Under the pieces are notes generated by a model that saw nothing but the letters and a program-made list of their open reading frames with translations, made no database searches and was not told the DNA's origin. Shown one piece after another: positions 26,714 through 36,200 of a DNA stretch of 64,000 nt. The stretch's first letter is position 1. Every line of letters begins with the position of its first letter. The stretch comes from DYJK01 sp040755055 (GTDB taxonomy: Bacteria; Bacteroidota; Ignavibacteria; Ignavibacteriales; Melioribacteraceae): positions 62,001 to 126,000 of the forward strand of contig JBFMBS010000002.1 in assembly GCA_040755055.1 (NCBI GenBank). Reading direction: 5' to 3'. Both the position numbers and the translations under genes were made by a program.

Positions 26714-28039
26714 CTAAAACACCTTACCATTTTTGAATCTTACCAGTGCATAAGCATTGATCAAAAATGCAAATGTTAACAGAATCAATACGTTCGGAAT
26801 AATTGCAGAGAAGGGTGCTTGCCTCCATAAAACTTGTAAGAATGCCTCAACCGACCAATACGTAAGCGTAGCTTTAGAAATAGCTTGCATCCAATCGGGG
26901 AATAATGTTACCGGGAACCATGAACCGCCCACTGCGGACATTACAAGGATAACTAATGTACTAATACCGTTAGCTTGGTTGATTGTTTTTGCGACTGACG
27001 TTATTAACATACCAAATGATACGGCAGCGGCAGATGAAGCAATAACTACTACAAACAAATTAGGAAGATTTGAAAATACATCTACATTAAAGAAAGCCCA
27101 TGAAAAAACAAACAGCACAAATAGCTGGACAACCCCGAGCGACATTGTGTAGATATATTTACTCCATAATATTTGGGAGCGGTTAACCGGCATGCAAAGT
27201 AACCTCTTCAAAGTTCCCTCTTGTTTTTCTTCGAACAAGGATGTAGCAGCACCGGTTAATGAAAAGAGTAAGAACATAATTGCCCATCCGCCGACACTTC
27301 TTGTTAATCCCGGGTTGGATACTTCTTTTCCGACAAGTTGCTCACTCTCAAATTTTATGAAATTACCAAACATCTGGTTTTCTTCACTTGAATCATTGGC
27401 GGCTGTTTGGGTTTGCTCTGTTGTGTCTATCTTAGTTAGACTTTGTACAAAGGAATCAGCCGGCACATCAAAATATGTTTCGAGAATTCCGCCAAGCGAT
27501 CGTACAAACATTGCTGTGCTATCGTCACCAATAAAATCGATTGCCCTTCTTCGCATCAAGAAAGGTATTAACCTTGGAACATGGGTCATTATCGTTTGCT
27601 GCATCTGCCCCTGAATTATAGAAGACTCAATTTCATTTTTCGGATCATAATAAAACTTAAACTTAAGAGTAGCAGAAGTGTCGGTAAAAAAATCTTTAGG
27701 CATAACAACTGCAGCAGATATCTTGCCGGTTTGGACATATTCTTTTGCAACTGTTTCGGTAAACTTTAGTGAATCTTTACCATTTTCAGGTAGATATTTT
27801 TTTACTATCCTTAAAGATTGGGCAGAATCAAGACGTGCTTCTAAAATCCTTGAAACCGGTGTATTACTTTCATTCACAAGTATAATGCTAACCTTTCCTC
27901 TTGGAGATCCGCTTCCGCCAAATATACTTCCGAAGATTACGATCAGTGCCATCGGGACAATAAATGTTAACAATACTGCCGGTTTATCATTTAAGAATCT
28001 GACAATATCTTTTACGATAAGATTATATATATTTTTCAA
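26714..28039 (-). CDS. ABC-2 type exporter permease
   Basis: A 441-residue membrane protein of the ABC-2 family: one N-terminal transmembrane helix, a large periplasmic domain of about 200 residues, then five or six helices in the C-terminal half, with the EEKQEGTLKRLLCMPV segment typical of YhgE/YbhR-like permeases. The TTG start at 28039 is supported by AAGGAG nine bases upstream and overlaps the ATPase gene by four bases. The substrate is unknown; relatives export drugs, lipids or peptides. Confidence 0.9.
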   Translation of the reverse strand: MKNIYNLIVKDIVRFLNDKPAVLLTFIVPMALIVIFGSIFGGSGSPRGKVSIILVNESNTPVSRILEARLDSAQSLRIVKKYLPENGKDSLKFTETVAKEYVQTGKISAAVVMPKDFFTDTSATLKFKFYYDPKNEIESSIIQGQMQQTIMTHVPRLIPFLMRRRAIDFIGDDSTAMFVRSLGGILETYFDVPADSFVQSLTKIDTTEQTQTAANDSSEENQMFGNFIKFESEQLVGKEVSNPGLTRSVGGWAIMFLLFSLTGAATSLFEEKQEGTLKRLLCMPVNRSQILWSKYIYTMSLGVVQLFVLFVFSWAFFNVDVFSNLPNLFVVVIASSAAAVSFGMLITSVAKTINQANGISTLVILVMSAVGGSWFPVTLFPDWMQAISKATLTYWSVEAFLQVLWRQAPFSAIIPNVLILLTFAFLINAYALVRFKNGKVF

Positions 28040-28956
28040 TCTCTTAAACTCCTTCCGGTAAGATTAAGAAAAACATCTTCGAGGGATGCCCGGCTAATTT
28101 CAATGAATTGCGACGGAATATTTAACATTTCGAAATGTCTAAAGATTGTAGAATGCTGTGAATTCTCTTCTTTAGGTAGCAGTTCATAATAGAAATCATA
28201 TTCCGTAACGTGTCCTAAATTTTTTATTGAATCGATTTTATCCTTTGTGTGTGCTGTTTTTTGAATTTTAATTGTTTCTTTTTGATCTAACCGGTTTATC
28301 AAATCGAGCAGTGTACCTTGTGTAATAATTTTCCCGTTATCAATAATTGCAAGCCGTGAACATAACCTTTCAGCTTCTTCCATGTAATGAGTAGTGTAAA
28401 GAATAGTTTTCCCTTTTTGATTCAAACTTGTAAGCATGTCAAAAACTGCATTACGCGATTGCGGATCAACACCAACGGTTGGTTCATCGCACAAAAGTAT
28501 TTGAGGATCGTGGAGTAAGCTAACTGCTAAGTTCAACCTCCTTTTCATCCCTCCTGAAAATCCTTTAACTAAATCTTTTTTCCGATCAATTAGCTGAACC
28601 AATTCTAAAACTTCATCAATCTTTTTTTCAAGGTCATTTTTCCCTAATCCATAAAGTTTCCCGAAAATTACAAGGTTTTGATAAGCACTTAATTCTAAAT
28701 AGAGAGAGATATCTTGCGGCACATACCCGATCTTTTTTCTCATCCCTAAATCTTCATACATAATGATTTCGTCATCAACTGTAATGGTTCCAACATCGGG
28801 CTGAAGATAACCAATAATAATGTTCATCAAAGTAGTTTTGCCGGCACCATTTGGACCAAGTAAACCGAAGAACTCACCTTTTTCTATGTTAAGCGATACA
28901 TTTGCCAGCGCTACAAGATTGTCAAAAGTTTTTTCTATGTGGTTTATTTTAAGCAT
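28036..28956 (-). CDS. ABC transporter ATP-binding protein
   Basis: A 306-residue ABC ATPase with Walker A GPNGAGKTTL, Q-loop region, signature FSGGMKRRLNLA, Walker B LLCDEPTVGVDP and a switch His in TTHYMEE. The C-terminal extension of about 80 residues is usual for ABC-2 drug-exporter-type ATPases. It powers the permease encoded directly downstream. It is divergent from recQ with about 70 bases between starts. Confidence 0.95.
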   Translation of the reverse strand: MLKINHIEKTFDNLVALANVSLNIEKGEFFGLLGPNGAGKTTLMNIIIGYLQPDVGTITVDDEIIMYEDLGMRKKIGYVPQDISLYLELSAYQNLVIFGKLYGLGKNDLEKKIDEVLELVQLIDRKKDLVKGFSGGMKRRLNLAVSLLHDPQILLCDEPTVGVDPQSRNAVFDMLTSLNQKGKTILYTTHYMEEAERLCSRLAIIDNGKIITQGTLLDLINRLDQKETIKIQKTAHTKDKIDSIKNLGHVTEYDFYYELLPKEENSQHSTIFRHFEMLNIPSQFIEISRASLEDVFLNLTGRSLRD

Positions 28957-29025
28957 ATTTTTCTGTTATATTTATTTTTATCAAAGATAACTGATTGTCA
29001 ATATTTATCAAAGCGATAATTAGAA

Positions 29026-31605
29026 TTGACTCCTAAGGAAATACTTAAAGAATATTTTGGTTTTGATGATTTTCGACCTGGACAAGAAGAAATAATTCAA
29101 ACAATTTTATCCGGGAAAAATGTTCTGGCTGTATTGCCAACCAGCGGCGGAAAATCAATTTGCTATCAAGTCCCGGCTCTTAGTGCACAAAGATTTTCAA
29201 TTGTTGTCTCCCCTCTCATTGCGTTAATGAAAGATCAGGTAGATTCATTAAACAAATCAGGAAGTATATCGGCTTTTATTAACAGCTCATTAGACTTTAA
29301 GGAAACAGAAAAAGTTTTAAATCAGTTATCCCAGAATAAAATTAAAATACTCTATGTATCGCCGGAGCGACTTGATAATTTACACTTTCCCGAGAGGATG
29401 CGTAATTTAAAACCGGATCATATTTTTATCGACGAAGCACATTGTATAAGCGAATGGGGCCATAATTTTAGACCAAGCTATAGAAAGATTAAAAAATTTA
29501 TTGAATATGTAGGGATCCAGTCAATTTCTGCTTTTACTGCTACAGCAACCGAAGATGTGCGTAACGATATTATCAATCAGCTCGGCATTAAAGATGCTTC
29601 AATATTTGTAAGAGGATTTGAGCGTAACAATTTATTATTGAATGTAATCAGGACCGATAAAAAGAAGGAAGAGTTACTTAAGATTATTAAGAAACAACAA
29701 TTACCCTTAATAATTTATGCTGCAACAAGAAGAATTACCGAGGAAATAACCGACTATTTGAGAGCAAATAAAATTGAAGCTGTTTATTACCATGCCGGGT
29801 TATCATCGGAACTTAGAAGAATTATCCAGGATGATTTTCAATCGGACAGAATAAAAATAATAGCAGCAACAAATGCTTTCGGGATGGGGATTGATAAAAG
29901 CAACATCCGGACGGTAATTCATTTTAATCTGCCACCTAGTATTGAAAATTATTACCAGGAAATCGGCAGAGCCGGCCGTGATGGTGGCGATTCAAATATT
30001 TTTCTTCTTTACGATAAAAACGATAAACAAATTCAAGAATACTTTATCAATAATTCATATCCTTCAAGAGAACAGATTGAAACGGTATATAATATTTTGC
30101 TCGATTACGCCGGCGTTGCATTGGGTAATGTAACCAACAAAGAAATAATTCTCGACAATGATTTTAATTCACTAATGAACTTAAAAGCCATTAACAAAAA
30201 TTCCATAGAAAACTCTATAAAGGTATTGCAAGAATCTGGTTACATCAATTATTCCGAAGAACTAAGAAAAAGACATCTCGCACAATTTATAGTCGAGCCA
30301 AACAAACTTAGTACATTAATTAAATCATTGGACGATAATGAAATTAAGGATTTGATCATTTATTTAGTCAGGGAATACGGCAGTACAATCTTCCACAGCA
30401 AAACAGCGATTGATTTGAATAAAATTTCGAAAATGCTTGAAGAGGATGTTGATACTGTACTAAAACAATTAAATTTGATAAGCCAAACCGGCATTATTTT
30501 ATATACAAAACCTTCTTTATTCCCATCGATTAGATTGATTAAACCGCGCATTCCGGTTGATAAACTTGAACTTAACTATCTAAAGATTAAGGAACTAAGC
30601 AAACATAATTTTGCTAAGCTTGAAAGGATGATAGATTTCGTTGGGTATGATAACTGTAGGTTCAAATTTATACTTAATTATTTTGGTGAACTGCAACCAG
30701 AATATAGGTGTAACAAATGCGATAACTGTCGCGGTGTAAGATTAGTTAACAACAGCGAGGATAATTTCATTGAAGAGCATATTCTATCTGCAATTGAGAA
30801 TTTCAAAGGCGTGGTATCAAAAAAAGATTTGATAAATTGTTTGTTAGGTAAATCAACAGAATATAAATATTTGCAATTAACCGAGTTCGGTTCTTGCGCT
30901 CATCATTCAAAAAAAGAAATTGAAAATGTTATAGCAAGACTTCTTGATGAAGGACATCTAACAAAGAGCGGCAGCAATCTATCCATTTCAAAAAAAATAT
31001 CTGTTAAGAAAGATGATTTAGAAAAAGCTGCTTCAAATTTAGATTATGAAATAGAACTTGAGCTTTATAATACACTAAGACAAATGAGGCAAGAAGCTTC
31101 AATAAAATACAGCCAGCCGCCTCAACTTATTTGCACCGATGAAATATTAAGAGAAATTGCGAAAGCTAAACCCGGTGTACCTACTGCATTATTTGAGATA
31201 AAAGGTTTTAACCAAAGAATTATGAATAAAATTGGAACCGAAATTCTGTCTATAATAAATGAGCATGAAACTAAAAACAAATTAAGAAAGCATATAGGTA
31301 AGAATTCGTTCCCGGATAATATTTATACAATACTTGATTTAGTGAAAAAGAAATACTCCCTTGAAGATATATGCAAGTTGACCAAACTTCCAGAATCGGT
31401 TGTGTCGATCCAAATCGAAACTTTAATCAACTCCATAGATGATCTTGAAACGGAATACATCTTCAATAAAGATGAGCGGGACATTATTAAACAGAAATTA
31501 GATGAAGGTATTAACGACCTGAAAGAATTGCGTTCGGCTACGGAAGGCAAAATTAGTTATGCAAAATTAAGGATAGCAATCGCACGTAGAAAAATTACTG
31601 GATAG
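29026..31605 (+). CDS. recQ: ATP-dependent DNA helicase RecQ with C-terminal HTH_40-type domain
   Basis: An 859-residue RecQ, longer than the roughly 600 residues of E. coli. Helicase motifs include TSGGKSICYQ (I), DEAHCISEWGHNF (II) and TATAT (III), with QEIGRAGRDGG (VI) in the second domain. The RQC zinc site follows (CRFKFILNYFG and CNKCDNC), then a winged-helix domain, an HRDC domain about 670-750, and a last segment of about 95 residues resembling the helix-turn-helix domain HTH_40 found in Bacteroidota RecQ. It unwinds recombination intermediates. The start is TTG at 29026; the 3' end overlaps the convergent lipoprotein gene by 11 bases. Confidence 0.95.
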   Translation: MTPKEILKEYFGFDDFRPGQEEIIQTILSGKNVLAVLPTSGGKSICYQVPALSAQRFSIVVSPLIALMKDQVDSLNKSGSISAFINSSLDFKETEKVLNQLSQNKIKILYVSPERLDNLHFPERMRNLKPDHIFIDEAHCISEWGHNFRPSYRKIKKFIEYVGIQSISAFTATATEDVRNDIINQLGIKDASIFVRGFERNNLLLNVIRTDKKKEELLKIIKKQQLPLIIYAATRRITEEITDYLRANKIEAVYYHAGLSSELRRIIQDDFQSDRIKIIAATNAFGMGIDKSNIRTVIHFNLPPSIENYYQEIGRAGRDGGDSNIFLLYDKNDKQIQEYFINNSYPSREQIETVYNILLDYAGVALGNVTNKEIILDNDFNSLMNLKAINKNSIENSIKVLQESGYINYSEELRKRHLAQFIVEPNKLSTLIKSLDDNEIKDLIIYLVREYGSTIFHSKTAIDLNKISKMLEEDVDTVLKQLNLISQTGIILYTKPSLFPSIRLIKPRIPVDKLELNYLKIKELSKHNFAKLERMIDFVGYDNCRFKFILNYFGELQPEYRCNKCDNCRGVRLVNNSEDNFIEEHILSAIENFKGVVSKKDLINCLLGKSTEYKYLQLTEFGSCAHHSKKEIENVIARLLDEGHLTKSGSNLSISKKISVKKDDLEKAASNLDYEIELELYNTLRQMRQEASIKYSQPPQLICTDEILREIAKAKPGVPTALFEIKGFNQRIMNKIGTEILSIINEHETKNKLRKHIGKNSFPDNIYTILDLVKKKYSLEDICKLTKLPESVVSIQIETLINSIDDLETEYIFNKDERDIIKQKLDEGINDLKELRSATEGKISYAKLRIAIARRKITG

Positions 31606-31933
31606 CTTCGCTCTTTTTCAATTCTGATAGATAAGCATCTGTCCTTCTAAAAAAATCTGCCCATAGCTCAGACTCATCTGATAAACCTTTCAGGTATGCT
31701 TCGTATTCACCGGGAGTGACTTCGTATTTTGAAAATATTTTTTCCTTTTGAACTTTGATAGAATCCAAATTAAAAGAATATTTTTCCTCGACAATTATTC
31801 TTTCAACATAAATTTTTACGGCAGTATCCTCATCAATCTTATCGCCGGCGCACGAAACTACAAGCACAAGAAGGAAAAAAGCAAACAAAAGTATTTTACT
31901 TTTTACTGGCTTCAAAAAGAATTTTCTTCTCAC
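31595..31933 (-). CDS. Small putative lipoprotein (DUF4296-like)
   Basis: A 112-residue protein with a basic N-terminus, a hydrophobic stretch and a lipobox LVVSC, then a mainly helical, charged domain of about 80 residues with AVKIYVERIIVEEKY. It resembles small Bacteroidota lipoproteins of the DUF4296 type, an identification made by pattern only. The start is uncertain. The GTG at 31933 lies inside the 3' end of the rhomboid gene, and an internal TTG seven codons in is possible. Function unknown. Confidence 0.65.
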   Translation of the reverse strand: MRRKFFLKPVKSKILLFAFFLLVLVVSCAGDKIDEDTAVKIYVERIIVEEKYSFNLDSIKVQKEKIFSKYEVTPGEYEAYLKGLSDESELWADFFRRTDAYLSELKKSEAIQ

Positions 31934-32822
31934 GTTCAGTTAAATTTTGGTAACCGCTTTGACTGATTTTATCTAAAATTCTATCTATCTCTTCCTGACT
32001 AATAGTATCATCTTTCTTAGATTTATTATTTATGTCATAAAATTGTGCGTCTTCAATATCATCTTTCTTAAAAATGGGTTTTCTAAAACTTGTTCTTGTA
32101 CCAAATGGACCCGGCTTCTTAAATTTCCTGATAGCATTATTAAAATTGAAATTGAATTGCTTATCCATTAACAAGAATACTAACCCGGTCAACGCCCCGC
32201 CAATATGGGCAAGGTGAGCAACTACTGATGGATTAGTTACAGACATAAATTCAAATACCATTAATATTGCAATTAAGTATTTTGCTTTGATTGGAATTAA
32301 AAACCATATAAAAATGTAACGATCCGGGAAAAACATTGCGAACGCAAGCATCACACCGTAAACAGCTCCAGATGCACCGATTGTATATCCTACGGCATCA
32401 CCAATAATTGGAGGGATTAATAACTGGAATAACCCGGCGCCAATTCCGCTTAACAAGTAATAAATTAAAAATTTCCGTGAACCCATTATTGATTCTATTT
32501 CCATCCCGAACATCCAGAGCATGAACATATTGAATAATATATGTGTGAAATCCCCATGCATAAATTGATAAGTTATTATCTGCCAAACCTGGAAATTGTA
32601 TTCGCCTCCGGTAATTTGATTGATACCTGAGAGAGGATTGAGTGCAAAATATTTATATAGAATAAACCATCCCGGTACTCCGCCAAAACTAATATTCTCA
32701 AAAATCAATTGTAGTATGAAAACACCAATATTTATTAACAATAAATTCTTAATTACCGGTGGAAAGAAAGTAAATCCGCCAAACCCGGAAGGACGGTAAT
32801 AATCTCGTGAATCTAATCCCAT
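31896..32822 (-). CDS. Rhomboid family intramembrane serine protease
   Basis: A 308-residue membrane protein. Six or so transmembrane helices span about residues 20-215. The catalytic Ser lies in GASGAVYG and the catalytic His in HLAHIGGALTG, and the first core segment has the HILFNMFMLWMFG motif. A soluble, charged tail of about 90 residues follows and ends in a helical SQEEIDRILDKISQSG element, seen in other Bacteroidota rhomboids. Substrates are unknown. It is separated from pgk by about 160 bases with a stem-loop. Confidence 0.92.
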   Translation of the reverse strand: MGLDSRDYYRPSGFGGFTFFPPVIKNLLLINIGVFILQLIFENISFGGVPGWFILYKYFALNPLSGINQITGGEYNFQVWQIITYQFMHGDFTHILFNMFMLWMFGMEIESIMGSRKFLIYYLLSGIGAGLFQLLIPPIIGDAVGYTIGASGAVYGVMLAFAMFFPDRYIFIWFLIPIKAKYLIAILMVFEFMSVTNPSVVAHLAHIGGALTGLVFLLMDKQFNFNFNNAIRKFKKPGPFGTRTSFRKPIFKKDDIEDAQFYDINNKSKKDDTISQEEIDRILDKISQSGYQNLTEREKKILFEASKK

Positions 32823-32907
32823 TTTTTATCCATTGTACAATTTGTGGTGAAAATTAAACTATTTTATCGAGAATCGAAAGGAATCAAACTGAACAAGATT
32901 TCAATAC

Positions 32908-32950
32908 AAGAATAAGAGCAAGAGAAAAATTTCTTCTTGCTCATATTCTT
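32908..32950 (-). terminator. Stem-loop after pgk
   Basis: AAGAAT (32908-32913) pairs with ATTCTT (32945-32950), and after a 2x2 internal loop GAGCAAGA (32916-32923) pairs with TCTTGCTC (32935-32942). It lies downstream of the pgk stop. The following tract is only partly U-rich, so it could be a terminator or an RNA-stabilising hairpin. Confidence 0.5.
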
Positions 32951-32986
32951 AATCTTGCTCTTGATCTTCTTTTTCTTTCGAAAAAA

Positions 32987-34186
32987 TTACATATCATCAT
33001 TAAGTGCGGCAACACCGGGGAGTATTTTACCTTCGAGAAACTCCAATGAAGCACCGCCACCGGTAGAAACATGTGTAACCTTATCATCAAGACCGGCTTT
33101 GCTGATTGCAGCGGCAGAATCTCCACCGCCGATAACAGTAATAGCACCTTTGGTTGTAGCTTCTGCTAATGCCTCGGCAATTGCATTAGTACCTTTGGCA
33201 AAATTATCAAACTCGAATACACCCATTGGCCCGTTCCATACAATTGTCTTACTCTCCAGAACAACTTTCTTAAACTCATCAATTGTTTCCGGTCCAATAT
33301 CTAATCCCATTTTATCCGCCGGAATTTTATCCGAGGCGACAATGGATGCCGGTGATTCATTTTTAAACTCAAGAGCTACAACGTTATCTTTCGGCAATAA
33401 TACCTTAGCTTTCACATTTTTAAATTTTGCCAATGTTTCTTTGGCAAGGTCAAGTTTTTCAGCTTCGAGCAATGAAGTTCCAATCTCATACCCCATTGCT
33501 TTATAGAAAGTATAAGCCATGCCTCCGCCGATTAATAAATAATCAACTTTGGGCAATAGGTTTTCGATAACATCGATTTTGCCGGAAATTTTTGATCCGC
33601 CAAGAATTGCAGTAAAAGGACGTTTAGGATCAGCAACAGCAGAACCAAGATAGTCGAGCTCTTTCTGCATTAAATATCCAGATGCACAAACTTTAATAAA
33701 TTTTGTAACTCCTTCGGTTGAGGCATGTGCGCGGTGTGCACTGCCGAATGCATCGTTAATATAAACATCGCCGAGTTCGGATAATTGTTTTGCGAATGCC
33801 TGATCATTTTTTTCTTCTTCAGCATGAAATCTCAAATTTTCGAGAAGCAGTACTTCACCATTTTTCAAAGAATTAACAATAGTTTTAACCTGATCACCAA
33901 CGCAATCAACTGCAAATTTTACATCCAGCTGGAGTAGTTCGCCTAAACGAACAGCAACCGGTTTAAGACTGTATTTGGGATTTGGACCGCCTTTCGGCCT
34001 TCCAAGATGACTCATCAAAATGCATCGTCCGCCATCTTTAATTATTTTTTTAATGGTTGGTAAAGCAGATGTTATTCTTATATCATCGGTGATCTTTAGA
34101 TTTTCATCGAGCGGAACATTAAAATCGACTCTTACTAAAACTCTTTTACCTTTGAGATCAACCTTATCGATACTTAATTTTTTCAT
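32987..34186 (-). CDS. pgk: Phosphoglycerate kinase
   Basis: A complete 399-residue Pgk of glycolysis/gluconeogenesis, transferring phosphate between 1,3-bisphosphoglycerate and ADP. Visible motifs: RVDFNVPL at the N-terminus, SHLGRPKGGPNPKYSLKP, GGSKISGKI, and the nucleotide-binding GGGDSAAA near the C-terminus. GGAGG precedes the ATG. It follows gap on the same strand, with a strong palindromic stem-loop between them. Confidence 0.97.
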   Translation of the reverse strand: MKKLSIDKVDLKGKRVLVRVDFNVPLDENLKITDDIRITSALPTIKKIIKDGGRCILMSHLGRPKGGPNPKYSLKPVAVRLGELLQLDVKFAVDCVGDQVKTIVNSLKNGEVLLLENLRFHAEEEKNDQAFAKQLSELGDVYINDAFGSAHRAHASTEGVTKFIKVCASGYLMQKELDYLGSAVADPKRPFTAILGGSKISGKIDVIENLLPKVDYLLIGGGMAYTFYKAMGYEIGTSLLEAEKLDLAKETLAKFKNVKAKVLLPKDNVVALEFKNESPASIVASDKIPADKMGLDIGPETIDEFKKVVLESKTIVWNGPMGVFEFDNFAKGTNAIAEALAEATTKGAITVIGGGDSAAAISKAGLDDKVTHVSTGGGASLEFLEGKILPGVAALNDDM

Positions 34187-34220
34187 TTTATTCCTCCGTG
34201 TGCATAGTATATAAAAAGAT

Positions 34221-34238
34221 GCCCGCCAATTGGCGGGC
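34221..34238 (-). terminator. Perfect 18-base palindrome between gap and pgk (partial terminator)
   Basis: GCCCGCCAATTGGCGGGC is perfectly self-complementary (7-bp GC-rich stem, tetraloop AATT or full cruciform). On the minus strand it is followed by ATCTTTTTAT, a U tract. As it sits between gap and pgk it should lower pgk transcription relative to gap or set an mRNA 3' end. Similar GCCCGCC palindromes recur in Bacteroidota genomes. Confidence 0.65.
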
Positions 34239-34263
34239 GCCCTGGCATTATTAACAATTAATT

Positions 34264-35322
34264 TTACTTCACCATTTTAACTAATAGATCTACTACTCTG
34301 TTAGAATAACCCCATTCATTATCGTACCAGGAGACAACTTTGAAAAATCTTTTTTCACCTTTAAGGTTATTCTGCAAAGTGGCCAAAGAATCATAAATAG
34401 AAGAACGCTCATCGTGTATAAAATCGGTTGAGACAACTTCTTCGTTAGCATAACCGAGAATACCTTTTAAATAGGTTTCGGAAGCTTTTTTCATAAGCTG
34501 ATCAATTTCCTGAATCGATGTATCCTTTTCTGTTCTAAAAGTGAGATCAACAACAGAAACGTTTGGAGTAGGAACACGGAAAGACATACCGGTTAATTTA
34601 CCTTTGGTCTGCGGTAAAACTTCGCCAACAGCTTTCGCGGCACCGGTAGTTGACGGTATGATATTAATTGCTGCTGCACGTCCGCCGCGCCAATCTTTCT
34701 TTGACGGTCCATCAACTGTTTTTTGTGTTGCTGTATATGAGTGAATAGTTGTCATCAAACCGGTCTCAATTCCTAACCCTTCTTTAAGAATTACATAAAC
34801 GACCGGGGCTAAACAGTTTGTTGTACAAGAAGCATTGGAAACAATAACATGTTTTGCCGGATCATATTCATTATCATTAACACCCATAACAATTGTTTTA
34901 ACATCACCTTTTCCCGGAGCAGAGATAAGAACTTTTTTTGCACCGGCTGCGATATGACCTTTTGCTTTTTCAGAATCAGTGAATAAACCGGTCGATTCAA
35001 TAACTATATCAACACCTAAATCTTTCCATGGTAATTGTGACGGTTCTTTTTGTGCCATTACACATTTAATTTTATGCCCGTTTACAACTAGGACATCATC
35101 AGCATCTAAAGAAGGATTGCTCTTTTCACTGCCAAGAACACCTTCAAATCTGCCGTGGATTGAATCATATTTTAATTGGTATGCAAAGTATTTAGCATCC
35201 GTACTTACGTCAACTACAGCTACTACGTCAACATCTTTGCCGAGTAATCCTTTGTCAACCAATGCACTAAATACTAATCTTCCAATTCTACCGAATCCAT
35301 TAATACCAACTTTTACTGCCAT
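34264..35322 (-). CDS. gap: Glyceraldehyde-3-phosphate dehydrogenase, type I
   Basis: A 352-residue Gap. The NAD motif INGFGRIGR is at the N-terminus, the catalytic Cys is in SNASCTTNCLAP, and WYDNEWGYSNR is near the C-terminus. It oxidises glyceraldehyde 3-phosphate to 1,3-bisphosphoglycerate. I chose the ATG at 35322 because GGAGG precedes it and the family N-terminus begins there; the frame stays open to 35364. A promoter-like site lies 40 bases upstream. It is divergent from the Crp/Fnr regulator. Confidence 0.97.
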   Translation of the reverse strand: MAVKVGINGFGRIGRLVFSALVDKGLLGKDVDVVAVVDVSTDAKYFAYQLKYDSIHGRFEGVLGSEKSNPSLDADDVLVVNGHKIKCVMAQKEPSQLPWKDLGVDIVIESTGLFTDSEKAKGHIAAGAKKVLISAPGKGDVKTIVMGVNDNEYDPAKHVIVSNASCTTNCLAPVVYVILKEGLGIETGLMTTIHSYTATQKTVDGPSKKDWRGGRAAAINIIPSTTGAAKAVGEVLPQTKGKLTGMSFRVPTPNVSVVDLTFRTEKDTSIQEIDQLMKKASETYLKGILGYANEEVVSTDFIHDERSSIYDSLATLQNNLKGEKRFFKVVSWYDNEWGYSNRVVDLLVKMVK

Positions 35323-35361
35323 TTTATTTACCTCCGTACATAAGATTGTGATTTTCGGATG

Positions 35362-35392
35362 CAAATATAAAAATAAGAGCCGGAAGTTACAA
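35362..35392 (-). promoter_or_regulatory. Bacteroidota-type promoter of gap-pgk
   Basis: On the minus strand TTG (35392-35390) and TATATTTG (35369-35362, a full TAnnTTTG match) are separated by 20 bases. The predicted start near 35355 gives a leader of about 33 bases with GGAGG before the gap ATG. This is the best match to the consensus that I found in the window. Confidence 0.55.
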
Positions 35393-35434
35393 TTTAGAAG
35401 CCTTGTAAAATTTGAATAAAATTGAAAAAGATTG

Positions 35435-35462
35435 TTGATTTTAAATTAATGCTTTATCTTTT
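35435..35462 (+). promoter_or_regulatory. Possible promoter of the Crp/Fnr regulator gene
   Basis: TTG at 35435-35437 and TATCTTTT at 35455-35462 (one mismatch to TAnnTTTG) are 17 bases apart, about 58 bases before the ATG. A tentative site. Confidence 0.28.
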
Positions 35463-35519
35463 ATGTGCTTAATAAAACGTATATCCTAATAATTATTTTA
35501 ATAATTGAACGAGGTACAT

Positions 35520-36200
35520 ATGTCCTCATCAGAGTTTTTACAATACGTACCAATATTTTCAGATTTAGATGATGTTACTATTGAAAAAATTGAAAAGATT
35601 GGCACAAGGAAAAGTTACAAAAAAAATGACGTGATTTTAATGGAAGATGAGGTTGGTTCTGCACTTTTTGTTATTGCAAACGGGAAAGTAAAAGTTGCAA
35701 GATCAAGCAATGACGGCAGAGAAGTAATATTAACGATTTTATCCGAAAGCGACTTTTTCGGTGAGATGGCAATATTAGACGGACAAACAAGATCTGCCAC
35801 TGTTACGGCAATTGAGGACTCAGAATTATTTTTAATTCAGCGTAATGATTTTATAACCTTGTTAAGGGAACACCCGGAAATATCATTATCACTACTTCAA
35901 GAATTAACTAAAAGACTCCGTTCTGCCGATGTAAAAATTAAAGCTCTTTCATTAAAGGATGCAGAAGGAAAAGTCGCGACTGTTATTCTCCAACTTGCCG
36001 ATGACCTTGGTAAAATTAAACAAGGTAAAGTGGAAATTGAACGACTGCCATTACAGCAAGACCTTGCTAATATGGCCGGTACATCACGGGAAACGATTTC
36101 GCGTACATTACATTCCTTTGCCAAGAAAGGCCTGATTGAACTTGACGGTATGAAATTATTGATTACCGATTACGAAAAATTTAAGGAGTTATTTAGTTGA
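35520..36200 (+). CDS. Crp/Fnr family transcriptional regulator
   Basis: A 226-residue regulator: an N-terminal cyclic-nucleotide-binding-type barrel about 8-125 (GEMAILDGQTRSATVTA), a long dimerisation helix, and a C-terminal winged helix with the recognition helix in TSRETISRTLHSFAKKG. I see no N-terminal cysteine cluster, so an oxygen-sensing FNR role is unlikely; the effector is not evident. The ATG at 35520 follows GAGG and is preferred to an upstream in-frame TTG at 35505. It is divergent from gap and coupled by overlap to the PHP gene. Confidence 0.92.
   Translation: MSSSEFLQYVPIFSDLDDVTIEKIEKIGTRKSYKKNDVILMEDEVGSALFVIANGKVKVARSSNDGREVILTILSESDFFGEMAILDGQTRSATVTAIEDSELFLIQRNDFITLLREHPEISLSLLQELTKRLRSADVKIKALSLKDAEGKVATVILQLADDLGKIKQGKVEIERLPLQQDLANMAGTSRETISRTLHSFAKKGLIELDGMKLLITDYEKFKELFS

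Noticed and set aside
32937..33506. 189-codon open frame opposite pgk
   Set aside because: It is antisense to a clear phosphoglycerate kinase and has the low-complexity Ser/Ala/Pro composition expected of a shadow frame.
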